This document shows, piece after piece, positions 32,015 to 42,170 of a DNA stretch of 64,000 bases. The first letter of the stretch is position 1; each line of letters opens with the position of its first letter. The position numbers and the translations under genes are program-made. The stretch comes from Winogradskyella sp. (GTDB lineage: Bacteria > Bacteroidota > Bacteroidia > Flavobacteriales > Flavobacteriaceae), in assembly GCF_028282165.1 (NCBI RefSeq), contig NZ_JANQIM010000005.1, positions 248,001 through 312,000 of the forward strand. Reading direction: 5' to 3'. A model generated the notes under the pieces. The model did not search any database and had not been told where the DNA came from. It saw only the letters and a program-made list of their open reading frames with translations.

Positions 32015-34429
32015 TCAATTTTCTCTTTTCTTATACGAATAAAACACACCCAAAACCAACAAAACCCCAAAAATAGCTGAGCTTGCTAAAGCAATCTTGC
32101 TACCTGTTGCTACAACTTTGGGTTCAAACTTAAATTCTATAGTATGGTTACCGCTAGGTACTTCCATACCACGTAAGGCGTAATTAACACGAATGTGAGG
32201 TTTTAGTTCACCATCGATATAGGCATTCCATCCTTTTTCATAATAGATTTCAGAAAAAACGGCAAATCCATTATTTGTATTACTAGACTCGTACTTTAAG
32301 AAATTAGGCTTAAATTCTTTTAACTGAATTGTGGCGGTAGAATCAACTTCATATCGAACCATTGGTTTACCGTTAAGATCCGACATGGTAGTAACGGCCT
32401 TATTCTTGGTGTTTAAACTGTCTAAAATCCTTATTTCGGAATTCGCACTATCCAACACTGTAAGTGTACTCACAAACCAAGCATTGCCATTGGGTTCGGT
32501 ATAATCTGTTGAGGCTCTGGTTTGGCCTTGTTGATTCTGCTCAATAATGTATTTGGTATTGAGCATATTTAAAACTTCTACATTATTTTTATACACATGA
32601 AATTCTAGCAAATCGTTATATCGTCCTAGTTTAGCAGCATGATAACCAAATAGTGAGTTATGATAGTACGAGGCCTTAGCTGGAGCACTACTTGCAGCAT
32701 CAAAGACCCTAAAATGTCCTTTATCCTTTAAAATGTATTTGTCTGCTGTATTAGGTTGATACGGTTTATCAACCTGAATAGCAGAAACAAAATCGTCATT
32801 ATTAACGTAGTTTTTGTTCACAGACACCAAATCAAATAAGATCAACACACCGAAAATTACAACGACTAAAGTATCGGACAGTTTTTGTTTTAAAAATAAA
32901 TATATAGTACCAGCCGAAAGCAGAATCAAAATTAGGGTTCTAATAGTATCGGTCGTAAACAAGGCTTTTCTATCCGCTATAATGGCATCGATTAAAACAT
33001 CTGGAATACCTTCATCCCTAAAACTCTTAAAATCAAAGAAGGTAGATTTAAATAATAAAAATACGAGACAAAGCCCTGCTGTAATCGTTAGGGAATATTT
33101 TAAGGCTTTTAGTTTTTCTTCATCTTTTTGAAAATCGTTAAACAAACGTACCAAAGCAAAAATACCCAATACGGGAATACATAATTCTAATATCACCTGG
33201 ATGGAACTTACCGCTCTAAACTTGTTGTATAAAGGCACATAATCAATAAAGAAGTCTGTTAAAAACCCTAAGTTCTTTCCATAAGACAGTAATAAAGACA
33301 GAATGGTGCCACCAACCAACCACCATTTCAATCTACCTTTTACCAAAAATAAGCCTAGAACAAATAGAAAAATAATCACTGCGCCAACATATGCTGGTGC
33401 TTCTACTATAGTCTGATCTCCCCAATACATTGGAGCATTCTTGGAAATCTCCAGAGCTTCTATAGGTGAAGCTCCTAAATTGACATACGTTTTGTAGATT
33501 TCAGAATCCTTACCCACATCCTCCGAGTTACCACCACCCATAAACCTAGGGATAAATAGATTAAAGGTCTCAGCTAAACCATAGCTATATTCGGTAATGT
33601 ACTCCCTACTTAATCCATTGGTGATTTCCTTTTCTGAACCGTCAGGATTTATAGTCAGTTCGCTTTTGCCACGCGTACTCTCTTTCGCATACTCTTGTGT
33701 TGCCATAATATTAGTGGCATTAAGCCCTACAGCTAGTATGGCTGCCACTAACAATAAACCAACAGACTTGAAAAAGTGTGGCAAAACCTTCTTTTGATAG
33801 GCATCGATTAAATAAGCTATTCCTAAAACAAGTACTAGAAATAACAGATAATAGGTCATCTGAAAATGATTGGCCACAATCTCTAAGCCCAAAGCAATTA
33901 CCGTTAGCAGAAATCCAAGGATGTATTTTTTCCTAAAGGTCAAAACAATCCCAGCTAAAACCAAAGGCATATAGGCAATAGCATGTGCCTTAGCATTATG
34001 ACCTACACCAAGAATAATGATGAGATATGTAGAAAATCCAAATGCTAAAGCCCCGAGTGCCGCTAATTTAAAATCAACCTTTAATGAAAGTAACAGAATA
34101 TAAAACCCTAAAAAGTACAAGAACAAATAATCTGCTGGTCTGGGTAAAAACCGTAAGGTTAAATCGAGTTTCTTTATATAATTGTGTGGGTACTTTGCGC
34201 CTAATTGATACGTTGGCATGCCTCCAAAAGCACTATTGGTCCAATAAGTTTCCTCACCCGTAGCTTTAGCAAATTCTTTTTGTTGCTGAGCCATACCGAT
34301 ATAATGCATTATATCGCTCTGGAATATTTTTTTGCCTTGTAAAACTGGGCTAAAATAGGCTAAAGAGAATACTACAAATCCTATTAAAACAAGAAAATGC
34401 GGCAAAAAACGTTTGAAAGAAAATGACAT
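32015..34429 (-). CDS. YfhO family membrane protein
   Basis: 804 residues with about a dozen transmembrane helices and a large C-terminal extracytoplasmic domain. The first periplasmic loop GKKIFQSDIMHYIGMAQQQKEF...TYWTNSAFGGMPTYQLGAKYP matches the YfhO/GT-C pattern (QSD, FGGMP). The late motif EIYYEKGWNAYIDGE...RVNYALRGMEVPSGNHTIEF is the diagnostic end of YfhO. Family members glycosylate teichoic-type polymers in Firmicutes; in Bacteroidetes the substrate is not known. It is first in the leftward envelope group. Confidence 0.92.
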   Translation of the reverse strand: MSFSFKRFLPHFLVLIGFVVFSLAYFSPVLQGKKIFQSDIMHYIGMAQQQKEFAKATGEETYWTNSAFGGMPTYQLGAKYPHNYIKKLDLTLRFLPRPADYLFLYFLGFYILLLSLKVDFKLAALGALAFGFSTYLIIILGVGHNAKAHAIAYMPLVLAGIVLTFRKKYILGFLLTVIALGLEIVANHFQMTYYLLFLVLVLGIAYLIDAYQKKVLPHFFKSVGLLLVAAILAVGLNATNIMATQEYAKESTRGKSELTINPDGSEKEITNGLSREYITEYSYGLAETFNLFIPRFMGGGNSEDVGKDSEIYKTYVNLGASPIEALEISKNAPMYWGDQTIVEAPAYVGAVIIFLFVLGLFLVKGRLKWWLVGGTILSLLLSYGKNLGFLTDFFIDYVPLYNKFRAVSSIQVILELCIPVLGIFALVRLFNDFQKDEEKLKALKYSLTITAGLCLVFLLFKSTFFDFKSFRDEGIPDVLIDAIIADRKALFTTDTIRTLILILLSAGTIYLFLKQKLSDTLVVVIFGVLILFDLVSVNKNYVNNDDFVSAIQVDKPYQPNTADKYILKDKGHFRVFDAASSAPAKASYYHNSLFGYHAAKLGRYNDLLEFHVYKNNVEVLNMLNTKYIIEQNQQGQTRASTDYTEPNGNAWFVSTLTVLDSANSEIRILDSLNTKNKAVTTMSDLNGKPMVRYEVDSTATIQLKEFKPNFLKYESSNTNNGFAVFSEIYYEKGWNAYIDGELKPHIRVNYALRGMEVPSGNHTIEFKFEPKVVATGSKIALASSAIFGVLLVLGVFYSYKKREN

Positions 34430-34503
34430 GCAGTAGACTATGATTTTTGATTCCGAAAAGTAGTTATTTTTTGATAAAGTAGCTTAATATAACAAAACTT
34501 AAA

Positions 34504-34776
34504 TCAATCTATCTCTTCGTAATCGATGTATTCACCTACTTTTTCGTTAGAAGTTTTATTTTGCTGTGGCATTTTATCTATAACCGTCTCGCCTTCTTTT
34601 CTTTTCTGTTCTCTACGCTGTTGCTCTTGATCTTGAAAACCACCAAATTGTTGGCCAAATCGCTCTTCAGCCTTTTTAGCAACAAAACGCATCAAAAAAG
34701 GTGCAAAAAGTCGAGCCAATATCCTAAAGCCAAACCAAACTAGCATAATTATTAATATTGTTCGTAATAATCCCAT
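34504..34776 (-). CDS. DUF4834 family membrane-anchored protein
   Basis: About 90 residues from the ATG at 34776 (MGLLRTILIIMLVWFGFRILARLFAPF). Alternative starts at 34794 or 34812 would add 6 or 12 polar residues. One membrane helix is followed by a charged, Gln/Arg/Lys-rich tail (FGGFQDQEQQRREQKRKEGETV) and the conserved acid end VGEYIDYEEID. The function is unknown. It lies 75 bp upstream of YfhO on the same strand and may be co-transcribed. Confidence 0.8.
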   Translation of the reverse strand: MGLLRTILIIMLVWFGFRILARLFAPFLMRFVAKKAEERFGQQFGGFQDQEQQRREQKRKEGETVIDKMPQQNKTSNEKVGEYIDYEEID

Positions 34777-34871
34777 TACTGATGCTTCTTGCATAATTAA
34801 AGTTATACTCAAAAATACAATTATAGTTGCTTATAATCCGTTATTAATACTTAAAAAAAGTATAAAATATA

Positions 34872-34879
34872 TATATTTG
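34872..34879 (+). promoter_or_regulatory. Candidate -7 box of the outer-membrane protein gene
   Basis: TATATTTG matches TAnnTTTG, 18 bp before the ATG at 34897. Confidence 0.45.
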
Positions 34880-34896
34880 AATTTAAACCAAACAAA

Positions 34897-35874
34897 ATGC
34901 AAAGACTCAAATCCTTAATTGTTGTTGTAATAGTACTGACCTACTCTATCGCTAATGCTCAATATACTGAGGTAATTAATTCTAATCGTCCTGGACTATC
35001 AGAAAGTGCTTTTTCAGTGGGGACAAACGTCGTGCAATTTGAGGCCGGTGCCTTTACCGTAAGTGAAGATCATACACCTCTAGAATATGAAGTTTCTGGT
35101 TTTGGCTTAGATTTTTCTGTCCGCTATGGACTGTTATTTGAGGAATTAGAAGTGTCTTTGGATGGTGTTTATCAGAATGATACCCAAACAATTAATAGTA
35201 GTGCCGTTCCGTTTGAAAATGATCGTTCTAATTTTAGAAACTTTACACTTGGAGCTAAGTATTTGGTTTACGATCCATACAAAAACGCTGAGGAAGCCAA
35301 ACCAAATTTATACAGCTATCATGCAAATAGAAAATTTCAATGGAAATCCCTAATCCCAGCCGTGGCTGTTTATGTAGGCGCAAATTTTGATACGGAGAAT
35401 AATCCTTACACTGCACCAGATGTAGAAGGAATAAGTCCTAAGGTGATGATAGCTACTCAAAACAACTTCAATGGTGGATGGGTTTTTGTTATGAATTTAA
35501 TAAAAGATAGGATTGGCTCCGATTTTTCCGATTTTCAATATATTTTTACTTTAACCCACTCCTTTACCCCTCAGTGGGTAGTCTTTGGTGAAGCACAAGG
35601 TATTAATAGTGATTTTTATGCTGATAATATCTTTAGGGTTGGTGGTGCCTACCTTTGGAATAAAGATTTTCAGTTAGATGCCAATATCGCTTTTAACACA
35701 AAAGATACACCTTCAGTGTTTAATATTGCCTTTGGTGCCTCGTACCGTTTAGATTTCCATAAGGATAAAAAGATTGATAACGGCAATTCTGCCAAAGAAG
35801 AACGAAAGCGCAAAAAGCGAAGAAATAAAAAGAAGAAGAAAAAAGCTGACGATTTCGATTCTGATAGTATATAG
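34897..35874 (+). CDS. Outer-membrane beta-barrel 'transporter' family protein with Lys-rich tail
   Basis: 325 residues with a signal peptide (to about residue 21, IANAQ). The mature N-terminus (NSNRPGLSESAFSVGTNVVQFEAGAF) and the alternating beta strands match the Phenol_MetA_deg-type transporter family of Bacteroidetes, likely an outer-membrane barrel of unknown substrate. The last 30 residues are very basic (KEERKRKKRRNKKKKKK) and then acidic. That is unusual for a barrel and would face the periplasm or be removed. It is followed after 8 bp by a GNAT-like gene. Confidence 0.8.
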   Translation: MQRLKSLIVVVIVLTYSIANAQYTEVINSNRPGLSESAFSVGTNVVQFEAGAFTVSEDHTPLEYEVSGFGLDFSVRYGLLFEELEVSLDGVYQNDTQTINSSAVPFENDRSNFRNFTLGAKYLVYDPYKNAEEAKPNLYSYHANRKFQWKSLIPAVAVYVGANFDTENNPYTAPDVEGISPKVMIATQNNFNGGWVFVMNLIKDRIGSDFSDFQYIFTLTHSFTPQWVVFGEAQGINSDFYADNIFRVGGAYLWNKDFQLDANIAFNTKDTPSVFNIAFGASYRLDFHKDKKIDNGNSAKEERKRKKRRNKKKKKKADDFDSDSI

Positions 35875-35882
35875 ACTACTGC

Positions 35883-37004
35883 ATGATTAAAATTAAAGAA
35901 GTTACAACCAAAAGAGATTTAAAAGCATTCGTAAAGTTCCCTTTTACACTTTATAAAGATTCAAAGTATTGGGTACCTCCAATTATTAGTCAGGAATTAA
36001 AAACTTTTGACAAACAGAAGAATCCTGTCTTTAACGATGCTGAAGCTACATTTTTCTTAGCATATAGAAATGACAAAATTGTCGGAAGGATTGCCGCCAT
36101 CATTAACTGGATAGAAGTTAAGCAACAAAACATCAAGAAAATGCGTTTTGGTTGGTTTGATTTTGAGGATGACCTTGAGGTGTCAAAAGCATTACTCGAT
36201 AAAGTAACCGAAATTGGCAATAAAGAAAAACTAGAATTCATTGAGGGGCCTGTAGGATTTTCAAATTTAGATAAAGTAGGTGTTATGACCGAAGGATTCG
36301 ATCATATCGGTACCATGATTACTTGGTATAATCATCCTTATTATCAAGACCATTATAAAGCTTATGGGTTAGAGTTATCAAAAGAATATGTTGAAAACAA
36401 GTTTTATTTTGGTGATATAAAGCCTGAAACGTTTACAAAAATTCAAGACCTTATTAAGCGTAGGTATAAATTAGAGGCCCTTGATTTTAAGTCTACAAAA
36501 GAAATAATGGTCTATGCTGATGAAATGTTTGATGTTTTTGAAACGTCGCATGCTAAGCTATCTTCATTTGTGGCTATCAATCCTAAACAAAAAGCTTATT
36601 TTAAGAAGAAATTTTTGCCTTTTTTGAATCCTGAATATGTTAAGTTCGTTGTTGACGATAATAACAAATTAATTGCATTTGCAATTGTTACGCCGTCTTA
36701 CGCTGAAGCATTGCAGAAAATGAAAGGTAAACTGTTCCCTTTTGGTTTTAGACATATCATACGAGCAAAGAAACATTCCAAATCGGTTACCTTTTATTTA
36801 ATCGGAATTTTACCCGAATATCAGAACAAGGGGGTTACTGCAATAATATTTAACGAGTTTTATAAGGAGTTTACAAAAAAAGGTGTGGAAGAATGCATTA
36901 GAGGTCCAGAGTTAGCAGACAATACGGCTATACATCAGATTTGGAAACACTTTAATCCAAAAATCCATAAAAGGCGCTGTACGATGAGTAAAAGTATTGA
37001 ATAA
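35883..37004 (+). CDS. GNAT-like N-acetyltransferase-fold protein
   Basis: 373 residues, cytoplasmic. The N-terminal half (RDLKAFVKFPFTLYKDSKYWVPPI) and the acetyl-CoA loop FYLIGILPEYQNKGVTAIIFNEFYKEF (QxxGxxA) indicate a GNAT fold. The YVPP/WVPP N-terminal motif defines a Bacteroidetes subfamily which databases sometimes call GTP cyclohydrolase without evidence. Substrate unknown. It is co-transcribed with the outer-membrane protein gene, 8 bp apart. Confidence 0.8.
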   Translation: MIKIKEVTTKRDLKAFVKFPFTLYKDSKYWVPPIISQELKTFDKQKNPVFNDAEATFFLAYRNDKIVGRIAAIINWIEVKQQNIKKMRFGWFDFEDDLEVSKALLDKVTEIGNKEKLEFIEGPVGFSNLDKVGVMTEGFDHIGTMITWYNHPYYQDHYKAYGLELSKEYVENKFYFGDIKPETFTKIQDLIKRRYKLEALDFKSTKEIMVYADEMFDVFETSHAKLSSFVAINPKQKAYFKKKFLPFLNPEYVKFVVDDNNKLIAFAIVTPSYAEALQKMKGKLFPFGFRHIIRAKKHSKSVTFYLIGILPEYQNKGVTAIIFNEFYKEFTKKGVEECIRGPELADNTAIHQIWKHFNPKIHKRRCTMSKSIE

Positions 37005-37028
37005 AAAAAGCCCAAACTAAGTTTAGGC
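37003..37028 (-). terminator. Terminator of the CapB-like gene
   Basis: On the minus strand GCCTAAAC-TTA-GTTTGGGC, 8-bp stem with one G-T pair, followed by T7. It overlaps the stop codon of the convergent GNAT-like gene and may serve both directions. Confidence 0.6.
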
Positions 37029-37055
37029 CTCCAGTATTTTTGAAAATAAGTGTCT

Positions 37056-38315
37056 TTATTCCCCCATAGCAGCTATTAAAGCTGCAGACATTCTTCTGTA
37101 AGTCCCATTTTGCAATCGGTCTCTTATCGCATCAAAGGCATCCAAAGTTTCCTTTACATCTTCTAAGGTGTGGGTCGCTGTAGGGATCATTCTTAATAAA
37201 ATCAATCCTTTAGGTATAACAGGATAAACCACTATAGAACAGAATATTCCATGATTTTCACGAAGATCCTTAACCAAGGCCATAGCTTCTGGAATACTAC
37301 CTTTTAAGTATACAGGTGTTACACAGCTTTGAGTTGTACCGATATCGAAACCACGTTCTTTTAAACCAGATTGTAAAGCATCAACTATAGTCCAAAGATT
37401 TTTCTTAAGTTCTGGCATAGTACGTAACATCTCTAAGCGCTTTAGTGCTCCAACAGTTAGTTGCATTTGCAGAGATTTTGCAAACATTTGAGAACGTAAA
37501 TTGTACTTTAAATAATCTATGATTTCTTGATCTCCTGCTATAAATGCACCTGTACTAGCCATTGATTTTGCAAACGTGGCAAAATAAACATCTATTTCAT
37601 CTTGCACACCCTGCTCCTCTCCTGCACCAGCACCGGTAGCTCCCAAAGTACCAAAACCATGAGCATCATCTACAAGAAATCTAAAATTATACTTCTTTTT
37701 TAATTCTACTATTTCTTTTAAGCGCCCTTGCTCTCCACGCATACCAAATACACCTTCTGAGATAACAAGTATACCTCCACCCGTTTGCTCTGCCATTTTT
37801 GTGGCACGCTCAAGATTTTTTTCTAAGCTGATAACATCGTTATGCTTGTAGGTAAAACGTTTTCCCATGTGCAAACGTACGCCATCTATTATACAAGCAT
37901 GGGCATCAACATCATAAACAATAATATCGTCTTTGGCAACTAATGCATCAATAGTAGACATAATACCTTGGTAGCCAAAATTTAAAAGGTAAGCAGCTTC
38001 TTTATTAACAAACTTAGCTAGCTCATTCTGTAATTGCTCATGTAAATCAGTATGCCCAGACATCATACGGGCACCCATCGGATAAGCAGAGCCGTATTTT
38101 GCTGCTGCTTCTGCATCAACTTTTCTAACTTCAGGATGATTTGCAAGACCTAAGTAATCATTAATACTCCAAGTAATAACTTCTTTTCCCCGGAATTTCA
38201 TTCTGTTAGATATCTCTCCTTCTAACTTTGGAAAAACAAAATAGCCCTCTGCTTGAGAGGCCCACTTTCCTAATGGTCCTTTATCTCTGTAAATCTTTTC
38301 AAATAAATCCTTCAT
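37056..38315 (-). CDS. Alpha-oxoamine synthase, probable cysteate fatty-acyltransferase for capnine synthesis
   Basis: 419 residues. A fold-type I PLP enzyme of the serine palmitoyltransferase/Kbl family, condensing an amino acid with an acyl thioester. Visible features: WSINDYLGLANHPEVR, the glycine-rich GARMMSGHTDLHEQL, VDDAHGFGTLG, and the Schiff-base lysine in FATFAKSMASTGAF. The N-terminus (KDKGPLGKWASQAEGYFVFPKLEG-like) matches the Bacteroidetes group that includes the cysteate-using enzyme of sulfonolipid (capnine) synthesis. A serine-using sphingolipid enzyme is the alternative. A cysteine synthase-like gene on the same strand lies 201 bp upstream, which favours capnine. Confidence 0.85.
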   Translation of the reverse strand: MKDLFEKIYRDKGPLGKWASQAEGYFVFPKLEGEISNRMKFRGKEVITWSINDYLGLANHPEVRKVDAEAAAKYGSAYPMGARMMSGHTDLHEQLQNELAKFVNKEAAYLLNFGYQGIMSTIDALVAKDDIIVYDVDAHACIIDGVRLHMGKRFTYKHNDVISLEKNLERATKMAEQTGGGILVISEGVFGMRGEQGRLKEIVELKKKYNFRFLVDDAHGFGTLGATGAGAGEEQGVQDEIDVYFATFAKSMASTGAFIAGDQEIIDYLKYNLRSQMFAKSLQMQLTVGALKRLEMLRTMPELKKNLWTIVDALQSGLKERGFDIGTTQSCVTPVYLKGSIPEAMALVKDLRENHGIFCSIVVYPVIPKGLILLRMIPTATHTLEDVKETLDAFDAIRDRLQNGTYRRMSAALIAAMGE

Positions 38316-38468
38316 ACCTTAGTTTGCCATTAACCATGAAATCCATACCAATAAATTGGATAAATTCCTTTAGTTTTAATTTAGTTTTGTTAGTGTCTGC
38401 AAAATTAGTTAATTATATGTTCACAGCATAATAATATTTTGCTAACAATACGCTTGCTTTTTAAACAT

Positions 38469-38496
38469 AAAAAAGCCTACTACAAAAGTAGTAGGC
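38469..38496 (-). terminator. Terminator of the cysteine/cysteate synthase-like gene
   Basis: GCCTACTAC-TTTT-GTAGTAGGC on the minus strand, perfect 9-bp stem, followed by T6. It lies between the two PLP-enzyme genes, so they are probably separate transcripts. Confidence 0.75.
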
Positions 38497-38516
38497 CAGA
38501 AAGTTAGTTAGTTATG

Positions 38517-39554
38517 TTACTTTACGTATTGAATAGTCGTGGAAACTTCATTTTTACTATCAAAAAAGCCTTGATCGGCCATCCATTTATCACTATAAAC
38601 CTTACTCATATATCGCGATCCATGGTCTGGAAATATAACAACAACCTTATCCGAAGGCTTAAACTCTCCTTCTTCATTGAGCTGCTTTAATGCTTGCATG
38701 GCAGCACCACTAGTATATCCCACAAAAAGTCCTTCGGTATTAGATATTTCTCTTGCTGTATGTGCACTTTCTTCATCAGTAACCTTGATAAATTTATCTA
38801 TGATATCAAAATCTGTAGCTGTAGGGATAAGGTTCTTGCCCAAACCTTCTATTCTATATGGATAAATCTCCTTATCATCAAACTCGCGAGTTTCGTGATA
38901 TTTTTTTAATACAGAACCATAAGCATCTACACCTATGATTTTTACGTTAGAATTTTGTTCTTTAAGGTATTTGGCAACGCCTGAAATTGTGCCTCCAGTT
39001 CCACTACAAGCCACTAAATGAGTGATTTCTCCATTGGTTTGATCCCAAATCTCAGGTCCTGTAGTATTATAATGCGCATCAATATTTAATTGGTTAAAAT
39101 ATTGATTGATGTATATAGATCCTTTAATTTCCTCATGAAGACGTTTTGCAACCTGATAGTAAGATCTAGGATCATCTGCATTGACATGCGCAGGACAAAC
39201 ATATACTTTAGCGCCCATAGATTTTAACATGTCTATTTTATCTGCTGAGGATTTAGAACTTACCGCCAAAATACACTCGTAACCTTTGATAATACTTACC
39301 ATGGCGATACTGAAACCAGTATTACCAGAAGTTGTTTCAATAATGGTATCTCCTGGTGTTAAAATACCTTGGCGTTCTGCTTCCTCTATTATATGTAATG
39401 CAATTCTGTCTTTAGAAGAATGACCTGGATTAAATGCTTCTACTTTAGCATAAAAATCACCGTTGTAGTGTGCGGTCATTCGGCTTAGTTTGATAAGTGG
39501 TGTACTTCCGATGAGTTGAAGTACGTTATCAAATACATTTTTGTTGTTGTCCAT
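38517..39554 (-). CDS. Cysteine-synthase-like PLP enzyme, probable cysteate synthase
   Basis: 345 residues, fold-type II PLP enzyme. The Schiff-base lysine lies in [11 protein letters not shown], the PLP-phosphate loop is SGTGGTISG and the substrate loop is [13 protein letters not shown]. It would join a serine derivative with a sulfur nucleophile: sulfide gives cysteine, sulfite gives cysteate. In Bacteroidetes that make capnine a member of this family supplies cysteate. Its neighbour, the acyltransferase-like gene, suggests this role here. Cysteine or cystathionine synthesis remains possible, so I give no gene symbol. Confidence 0.85.
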   Translation of the reverse strand: MDNNKNVFDNVLQLIGSTPLIKLSRMTAHYNGDFYAKVEAFNPGHSSKDRIALHIIEEAERQGILTPGDTIIETTSGNTGFSIAMVSIIKGYECILAVSSKSSADKIDMLKSMGAKVYVCPAHVNADDPRSYYQVAKRLHEEIKGSIYINQYFNQLNIDAHYNTTGPEIWDQTNGEITHLVACSGTGGTISGVAKYLKEQNSNVKIIGVDAYGSVLKKYHETREFDDKEIYPYRIEGLGKNLIPTATDFDIIDKFIKVTDEESAHTAREISNTEGLFVGYTSGAAMQALKQLNEEGEFKPSDKVVVIFPDHGSRYMSKVYSDKWMADQGFFDSKNEVSTTIQYVK

Positions 39555-39621
39555 AAATGCTATTTAATCAAGTGTAAAAAACACACTCTAAAACCTCGCA
39601 AAACTAATACTTTTTTTTTAA

Positions 39622-41682
39622 TTAGCTCGAAATACCTTCTAAATCTAACAGAAAAGCAAATTCTTCTGCATCTTCCCTAAGACTTTCAAAACGACCCGAT
39701 GCACCACCATGGCCTGCATCCATATTTGTCTTCAAAAATAATTTATTTGAATCGGTCTTCAGTTCCCTTAGTTTTGCTACCCATTTTGCAGGTTCCCAAT
39801 ATTGAACCTGTGAATCGTGTAATCCTGCTGTGACCAACATGTTTGGATAAGCTTTTGAATCAATATTGTCATAAGGCGAATAAGACTTCATGTAGTCATA
39901 ATACAGCTTATCGTTAGGATTTCCCCATTCGTCGTACTCCCCCGTTGTTAGTGGAATTGAATCATCTAACATTGTAGTTACTACATCTACAAATGGAACT
40001 GCAGCGATAACGCCATTATACAATTCTGGAGCATCATTTATCACAGCTCCAATTAATAAACCTCCTGCACTTCCGCCCATGGCATAAAGATGCTTAGAGG
40101 ATGTATAGCCTTCTTCAATTAAGTGTTTAGAACAAGCGATAAAGTCTTTGAATGTATTTTGCTTTTTTAATAACTTACCGTCTTCGTACCATCGTCGACC
40201 AAGATATTCACCCCCTCTAACGTGAGAAATAACATAAATAAAACCACGATCCAATAAACTTAACCTAATTGTTGAGAAATAAGGATCTACTGTAGAACCA
40301 TAACTTCCGTAAGCGTATTGAAGCAATGGATTATTGCCATCCTTTTCTATACCCTTTTTATAAACCAAAGACATTGGTATTTTGGTGCCGTCTTCTGCAA
40401 TGGCCCAAATACGCTCTGATAGATAGTTGTCTTTATCGAATTTACCACCAAGAACTTCCTGCTCCTTAAGAACATGTTTAGTTTTTGTGTTCATGTTAAA
40501 CTCAACTACAGAAGCTGGTGTTGTTAATGAGTTATATGAATATCTTAAGCACTCAGTATCAAAATCGACATTTGTACTTGTAAAAGCTGTGTAGGTTTCA
40601 TTATCGAATGGCAAATAATAATCTTTAGAATTATCCCATTGCTTAATCCTTAATTTGTTAAGACCGTTATGACGCTCGCTAATTACCAAATAGTCTTTAA
40701 AAATATCAATATTTTCTATTAAAACATCTTTCCTGTGGCCGATGACTTCTTCCCATTGATCCATATACCTTTCGGTTTCCAGACACTTCATCAGTTTAAA
40801 ATTGATGGCTTTATCCTTATTGGTTAGAATGTAGAAATAGTTATCATAATGTGCAATGCTATACTCTAATCCTCTAATTCTTTGTTGAAATAACTCAAAT
40901 TTTCCATCAGGTTCATCGGCATTAAGAATATGATACTCATTAGTAAGTGTACTATAGCAAGCAATAATGATGTACTTTCTGGATTTGGATTTGTAGACCG
41001 TTACGCCAAAAGAGTCATCACCTTCTTCAAAGATTAACGCGTCGCTCTTTTGACCCAATTTGTGTTTGTAAACTTGGTATGCCCTTAACGTAACTTCATC
41101 TTTCTTTGTATAGAAAAGTGTTTTGTTATCATTTGCCCAACTCGAAGATCCGGTTGTATTTTCAATTTTATCAGACCACAATTGATGTGTTTTTAAGTCC
41201 TTCACATGAATGGTATATTTTCGTCGTCCGATAGTGTCAACCCCAAAGGCAACCAGATTGTTATCAGGACTTATACTAATTCCAGCTAACTTAAAATAGC
41301 TATAACCTTTAGCCATTTCATTACAGTCGAACAGCAATTCTTCTGGGTTATCCAATGTATTTTTTTTTCTGGTATATATGGGATAACTTTTACCTTTTTC
41401 AAATTTGGTAATATACCAATAGCCGTTGTATTTATAGGGAACTGAAGTATCGTCTTCCTTTATTCTTGCCTTCATTTCTTCAAATAGTTCTTTCTGAAAA
41501 TCTTTGGTATGTGCCATTTGAGAATCACAATAAGAATTCTCGGCCTTGAGATACTCGATCACCTCAGGATCTTCCCTGTCGTTCATCCAAAAATAACTAT
41601 CAATACGTACATCCTCATGTTTTTCCAGCTTATGAGGCTTCTTTTTTGCTAATGGAGGAGTATTTCTCGACATCTTAACCAT
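39622..41682 (-). CDS. S9A prolyl oligopeptidase / oligopeptidase B
   Basis: 686 residues, no signal peptide, cytoplasmic. N-terminal PPxA-KKPHKLEKHEDVRIDSYFWMNDREDPEVIEYLKAEN and a beta-propeller domain precede the hydrolase domain. The nucleophile is in GGSAGGLL, the acid in AGLHDSQVQYWEP and the histidine in MDAGHGGASGR. It cleaves short peptides, usually after basic residues for oligopeptidase B. A second ATG at 41673 (MSRNTPPLAK) is an equally good start. Confidence 0.92.
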   Translation of the reverse strand: MVKMSRNTPPLAKKKPHKLEKHEDVRIDSYFWMNDREDPEVIEYLKAENSYCDSQMAHTKDFQKELFEEMKARIKEDDTSVPYKYNGYWYITKFEKGKSYPIYTRKKNTLDNPEELLFDCNEMAKGYSYFKLAGISISPDNNLVAFGVDTIGRRKYTIHVKDLKTHQLWSDKIENTTGSSSWANDNKTLFYTKKDEVTLRAYQVYKHKLGQKSDALIFEEGDDSFGVTVYKSKSRKYIIIACYSTLTNEYHILNADEPDGKFELFQQRIRGLEYSIAHYDNYFYILTNKDKAINFKLMKCLETERYMDQWEEVIGHRKDVLIENIDIFKDYLVISERHNGLNKLRIKQWDNSKDYYLPFDNETYTAFTSTNVDFDTECLRYSYNSLTTPASVVEFNMNTKTKHVLKEQEVLGGKFDKDNYLSERIWAIAEDGTKIPMSLVYKKGIEKDGNNPLLQYAYGSYGSTVDPYFSTIRLSLLDRGFIYVISHVRGGEYLGRRWYEDGKLLKKQNTFKDFIACSKHLIEEGYTSSKHLYAMGGSAGGLLIGAVINDAPELYNGVIAAVPFVDVVTTMLDDSIPLTTGEYDEWGNPNDKLYYDYMKSYSPYDNIDSKAYPNMLVTAGLHDSQVQYWEPAKWVAKLRELKTDSNKLFLKTNMDAGHGGASGRFESLREDAEEFAFLLDLEGISS

Positions 41683-41724
41683 TTGTTTTAAGAAAAAATT
41701 AATCTAAAAAGAGGCGCAATTTAG

Positions 41725-41732
41725 TAATTTTG
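41725..41732 (+). promoter_or_regulatory. Candidate -7 box of ybaB
   Basis: TAATTTTG matches TAnnTTTG, 16 bp before the ATG at 41748. Confidence 0.45.
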
Positions 41733-41747
41733 CTTTGTAATGTTTAA

Positions 41748-42083
41748 ATGATAAAAGATATGTTTGGAGATATGATGGGTATGATGAACAAATTGAAAGA
41801 AGCTCAAAAAAAAGTTGAAGAAACCAAAGAGCGCCTAAATTCTGTTTTGATTGACGAAAGCAGTAGTGATGGAAAATTAAAAGTTACTATTACGGCAAAT
41901 AGAACAATAAAATCGATATCGATAGATGACGAGCTCTTACAAGATAAGGAAATGCTCGAAGATTACTTAATCCTAACACTCAATAAAGCCATAGATAAAG
42001 CTACTAGCGTAAACGAAGCTGAAATTGCTGCTGTAGCTAAAGCAGGAATGCCAAATATTCCTGGAATGGATATGTTTAAATAA
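41748..42083 (+). CDS. YbaB/EbfC nucleoid-associated protein
   Basis: 111 residues. Matches the YbaB/EbfC family: [26 protein letters not shown], then [24 protein letters not shown] and a C-terminal helix. It is a small dimeric DNA-binding protein that affects nucleoid structure and gene expression. It is often encoded with dnaX/recR, but not here; it stands alone between an oligopeptidase and a lipoprotein gene. Confidence 0.93.
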   Translation: MIKDMFGDMMGMMNKLKEAQKKVEETKERLNSVLIDESSSDGKLKVTITANRTIKSISIDDELLQDKEMLEDYLILTLNKAIDKATSVNEAEIAAVAKAGMPNIPGMDMFK

Positions 42084-42170
42084 TTCCTTTCTTTTTGACA
42101 CTCAATTGCATAAGTTTTAGAATTTAAAACTATTAGAGCGAATTTTCTTCCTAGAAATGCAAAATTTGAC

